The position numbers and the translations under genes were made by a program. 24,772 nt of DNA from an uncultured Lachnospiraceae bacterium (GTDB lineage Bacteria; Bacillota; Clostridia; Lachnospirales; Lachnospiraceae), in the NCBI GenBank assembly GCA_937877165.1, contig CALEFO010000012.1, forward strand, positions 1 to 24,772. The letters are read 5' to 3'. Each line of letters begins with the position of its first letter. Position 1 is the first letter of the stretch. Under the pieces are notes generated by a model. The model ran no database searches. It was not told the DNA's origin and worked only from the letters and a program-made list of their open reading frames with translations. Of this stretch, positions 22,774 through 24,772 are shown piece by piece.

Positions 22774-23517
22774 ATGCTTCATTATTGGAAAGCGGACTGC
22801 AGACGGATTATGAAACGGATTCCAAGGCTGATATTGCTGGCGGCAGTATTTCTGGTTGACACCGCGATCTTTGCCATGACGGTAAGAGAGGGCGGGTGGA
22901 ACTCGGTGACGTGTCTTGCTCATCTCTCGAATCTTGTCAGCTTCATGCCGATTGTGTTCGGTCTGATCGAGCTGAGTGCGGTGTACGGAGATGACTTTCG
23001 TGCACGGATTATGCAGGTGGCAATCGGACTCGGCATTTCCAGAGAGAAGGTTGTGCTGACCAAGTATCTGGAGAGCGCCTTTATGCTGCTTGCCGATTAT
23101 CTGTTTTTCGGCGGGTATTTTCTGATTCTTGCGAGAATAACCGGTGTCTCTCTGAATGCGGAGCAGCTCGTAGAGCTTTTCATCGGAATAGGCGGAGCAT
23201 GGCTCATTTCCCTGGCCTACACGGAGATTACGGGAATCCTGACCATCAATCTGCAGGGAACCGGAGCCTCCATTCTGATCTATCTGGCACTGAGTTCGAC
23301 CCTGATCCGGAGCCTTCTGGATTCGGTATTCAATCTGAAGGTCATACGGGGACTTCACCTGTCGAGGTTTCTTCTGACGACAGCAGGAGATCTTCTGCGG
23401 AGCAGGCTCCTTCTTGGAACCTTTGACGCTGCGGCATTTGTGATTGTTCTATGTTATCTGGCAGGCGCATACGCAGTGACCGTTCTTTTGTTCCGGCGCA
23501 AAGAGCTGGAGTTCTGA
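22774..23517 (+). CDS. ABC-2 type exporter permease (BcrB-like)
   Basis: 247 aa membrane protein with about six hydrophobic segments, the size and plan of ABC-2 permeases that dimerise next to a BcrA-type ATPase. The conserved stretch YGDDFRARIMQVAIGLGISREKVVLTKYLES is the intracellular coupling-type loop common in clostridial ABC-2 permeases. AAGGAGG lies 5 bases before ATG, overlapping the end of the ATPase gene, so translation is coupled. With the upstream ATPase it makes a complete minimal exporter. The substrate is unknown. Confidence 0.85.
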   Translation: MLHYWKADCRRIMKRIPRLILLAAVFLVDTAIFAMTVREGGWNSVTCLAHLSNLVSFMPIVFGLIELSAVYGDDFRARIMQVAIGLGISREKVVLTKYLESAFMLLADYLFFGGYFLILARITGVSLNAEQLVELFIGIGGAWLISLAYTEITGILTINLQGTGASILIYLALSSTLIRSLLDSVFNLKVIRGLHLSRFLLTTAGDLLRSRLLLGTFDAAAFVIVLCYLAGAYAVTVLLFRRKELEF

Positions 23518-23674
23518 CGCTGCCCGGGAGGGCACCGGCAGGGACTGGCGTTCCGGCGGGAAAGTGATAAGATCATATGTCGGAGACGGACCGTAGACAG
23601 AGCCGCCTTTTTCATCAAGAGCATTGCGGCGGCCTTTTCGGACAAGAGCAGGCCACAGCAGAAGGAGGGGGAAT

Positions 23675-24667
23675 ATGAAGATCTTTTTTTACGCGCTGCG
23701 GGAGTTTGATGAGCTTGCATTTGCCAGGGAATACGCGGACAAGTACGGCATGGAATTCGGCTGGACATCGGATTATCCGACCGCAGAGAACTATGTCCTT
23801 GCCAAGGGCGCGGAGGCGGTCAGCATGACGCCGTGCGATATGTCGGCACCCATGGTGGAGAAATTTGCATCCATCGGGGTTCGGTATATTCTCTGCCGGT
23901 CCATCGGATATGATCACGTGGATCTTGCAAAGGCAAAGGAATGCGGCATGCGGGTTTCGAACGTCAGCTATCCGCCGTCAGGTGTTGCCAACTATGCGAT
24001 TATGCTGATGCTGATGCTGCAGAGGAGAATTGTCAGCATTTTGAAGCGGGCAGAGCTCCAGGACTATTCCCTGAAGGGCAAGATCGGGGATGATATCAGC
24101 TTCCAGACCGTCGGCGTTATCGGAACAGGACGCATCGGAAGAACCGTCATCGGGCATCTGTCGGGCTTTGGCTGCAGGATTCTGTGCTACGATCCCTATC
24201 AGAATGAGGAAGTGAAGAAGTATGCGGAGTATGTCTCCCTGGATGAGCTGTTTGCCCAGTCGGACGTGATTACGCTTCATACAAATGCGACAGAGGAGAA
24301 TCACCATCTCCTGAACAAGGCTGCCTTTGCGAAGATGAAGGACGGCGTCCGCATCGTCAATACCGCAAGAGGAAAGCTGATTGATACGGATGCTCTGGTG
24401 GAGGCGCTGGAGAGCGGCAGAGTCGGCGGAGCTGCGCTGGATGTTCTGGAGAAGGAGGACGGCCTGTATTACTACAACCGGATCGGGGATGTCATTGCAA
24501 ACCGTGACATGGCGCTTCTTCGCTCCTTCCCGAATGTGATCTTAAGCCCGCACACGGCGTTCTATACCCGTCAGGCGGTCGGCCACATGGTGGAAGGCTG
24601 CTTTGAGGCGGCGGATGCGTTCGGAAAGGGAGGACAGACGGAGCACGAGGTAAGGCTTCCGGAGTGA
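23675..24667 (+). CDS. D-isomer-specific 2-hydroxyacid dehydrogenase (D-lactate dehydrogenase/VanH-like)
   Basis: 330 aa cytoplasmic NAD-dependent dehydrogenase, probably reducing pyruvate to D-lactate. The N-terminal half has KIFFYALREFDE and CRSIGYDHVD. The Rossmann motif is VGVIGTGRIGRTV. Catalytic Arg232 lies in NTARGKLIDT, Glu259 in DVLEKEDG and His293 in SPHTAFYT. This is the LdhA/VanH subgroup, but no vanA or vanX-like ligase or dipeptidase is present, so resistance is not indicated and fermentation is the simpler role. GGAGGGG stands 4-5 bases before ATG 23675, favouring it over the upstream in-frame start at 23624. It stands apart from the ABC genes by 157 bases, which show only weak hairpins. 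Confidence 0.92.
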   Translation: MKIFFYALREFDELAFAREYADKYGMEFGWTSDYPTAENYVLAKGAEAVSMTPCDMSAPMVEKFASIGVRYILCRSIGYDHVDLAKAKECGMRVSNVSYPPSGVANYAIMLMLMLQRRIVSILKRAELQDYSLKGKIGDDISFQTVGVIGTGRIGRTVIGHLSGFGCRILCYDPYQNEEVKKYAEYVSLDELFAQSDVITLHTNATEENHHLLNKAAFAKMKDGVRIVNTARGKLIDTDALVEALESGRVGGAALDVLEKEDGLYYYNRIGDVIANRDMALLRSFPNVILSPHTAFYTRQAVGHMVEGCFEAADAFGKGGQTEHEVRLPE

Positions 24668-24685
24668 ACTCCGGCTGCCACATTC

Positions 24686-24712
24686 GGCAAAGCCGCCTTC
24701 GCGGATTTTGCC
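24686..24712 (+). other. Hairpin after D-lactate dehydrogenase gene
   Basis: GGCAAA-G-CCGC pairs with GCGG-AT-TTTGCC around CTTC, 18 bases after the stop. The T-run is inside the stem and none follows it, so terminator activity is doubtful. Confidence 0.4.
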
Positions 24713-24726
24713 TCAGGGAGGTATAA

Positions 24727-24762
24727 GTTTGAATGTGATCGCCGATGCGATCGCATTCAAAC
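24727..24762. repeat. 16-bp near-perfect inverted repeat at contig end
   Basis: GTTTGAATGTGATCGC (24727-24742) and GCGATCGCATTCAAAC (24747-24762) pair with a single G-U around CGAT, ending 10 bases from the contig end. It could be an operator, part of a repeat family that stopped assembly, or chance structure inside a coding start. Confidence 0.75.
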
Positions 24763-24772
24763 ACGAATTGGT
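24729..24772 (+). CDS. Possible truncated next gene (TTG start)
   Basis: AGGGAGG (24715-24721) lies 7 bases before TTG 24729, which opens a frame MNVIADAIAFKHEL running off the contig end. The good ribosome-site spacing is the only support. The frame lies inside the inverted repeat, and 14 residues are too few to name a family. Confidence 0.3.
   Translation, partial: MNVIADAIAFKHEL

Noticed and set aside
24671..24772. Vancomycin-resistance cluster starting with a VanH-like dehydrogenase
   Set aside because: The dehydrogenase resembles VanH only at the family level, and there is no D-Ala-D-Lac ligase or VanX-like gene. D-lactate dehydrogenase is the simpler reading.
1..24772. CRISPR arrays, transposases, phage or conjugation genes
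   Set aside because: No regularly spaced repeats, insertion-sequence ends with transposase, integrases or phage structural genes were seen on either strand.

Overview
The window looks like a single assembled contig from a low-to-mid GC Firmicute, most likely a gut-type Clostridia/Lachnospiraceae member. This is inferred from the YesN-type AraC response regulator, strong AGGAGG ribosome sites, lipoprotein signal peptides with LAGC/LAAC/LGGC boxes, TTGACA/TATAAT promoters, a tRNA without an encoded CCA end, and a family mix typical of that group. Bases 1-50 are not biological: they match the 3' 50 bases of the Illumina P5/TruSeq universal adapter, so genomic sequence starts at base 51.

Region 51-9080 is a sugar sensing and uptake locus. 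It starts with the C-terminal part of a YtfQ-like sugar-binding protein, followed by a YesN-type response regulator. A convergent GntR/LacI-type repressor (AraR architecture) comes next, then a 615-base AT-rich regulatory gap. After the gap lies a complete CUT2 furanose transporter: lipoprotein YtfQ, dual ATPase YtfR, and permeases YtfT and YjfF. A strong terminator-like hairpin sits between ytfQ and ytfR. The second YtfQ-type protein next to a two-component regulator suggests a sensory binding protein, by analogy with XylFII-LytS-YesN in Clostridium. The histidine kinase is not in the window.

Region 9090-12630 holds an elongator tRNA-Met with a near-consensus promoter behind a tandem A-tract repeat and with its own terminator. 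It is followed by a MATE exporter, a TauE/SafE-type permease on the minus strand, and an alpha/beta hydrolase.

Region 12796-15834 holds a TIGR00300 (LOR/SDH, archaeal-type ornithine cyclodeaminase-like) protein. Next is a well-formed yybP-ykoY (Mn2+) riboswitch with promoter and overlapping terminator. It controls oadB and a 59-residue oadG-like gene, the beta and gamma membrane subunits of a Na+-pumping decarboxylase. No alpha or biotin subunit is present. This riboswitch-gene pairing is the most unusual thing in the window.

Region 15900-24772 holds an unrecognised lipoprotein and a gene-free interval with a candidate small RNA (promoter plus strong terminator). A phosphoglucomutase-type enzyme follows on the minus strand. 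An M13 metallopeptidase lipoprotein is probably co-transcribed with a two-gene BcrAB-like ABC exporter. A D-lactate dehydrogenase-type enzyme and a long inverted repeat, which overlaps a possible truncated next gene, close the contig.
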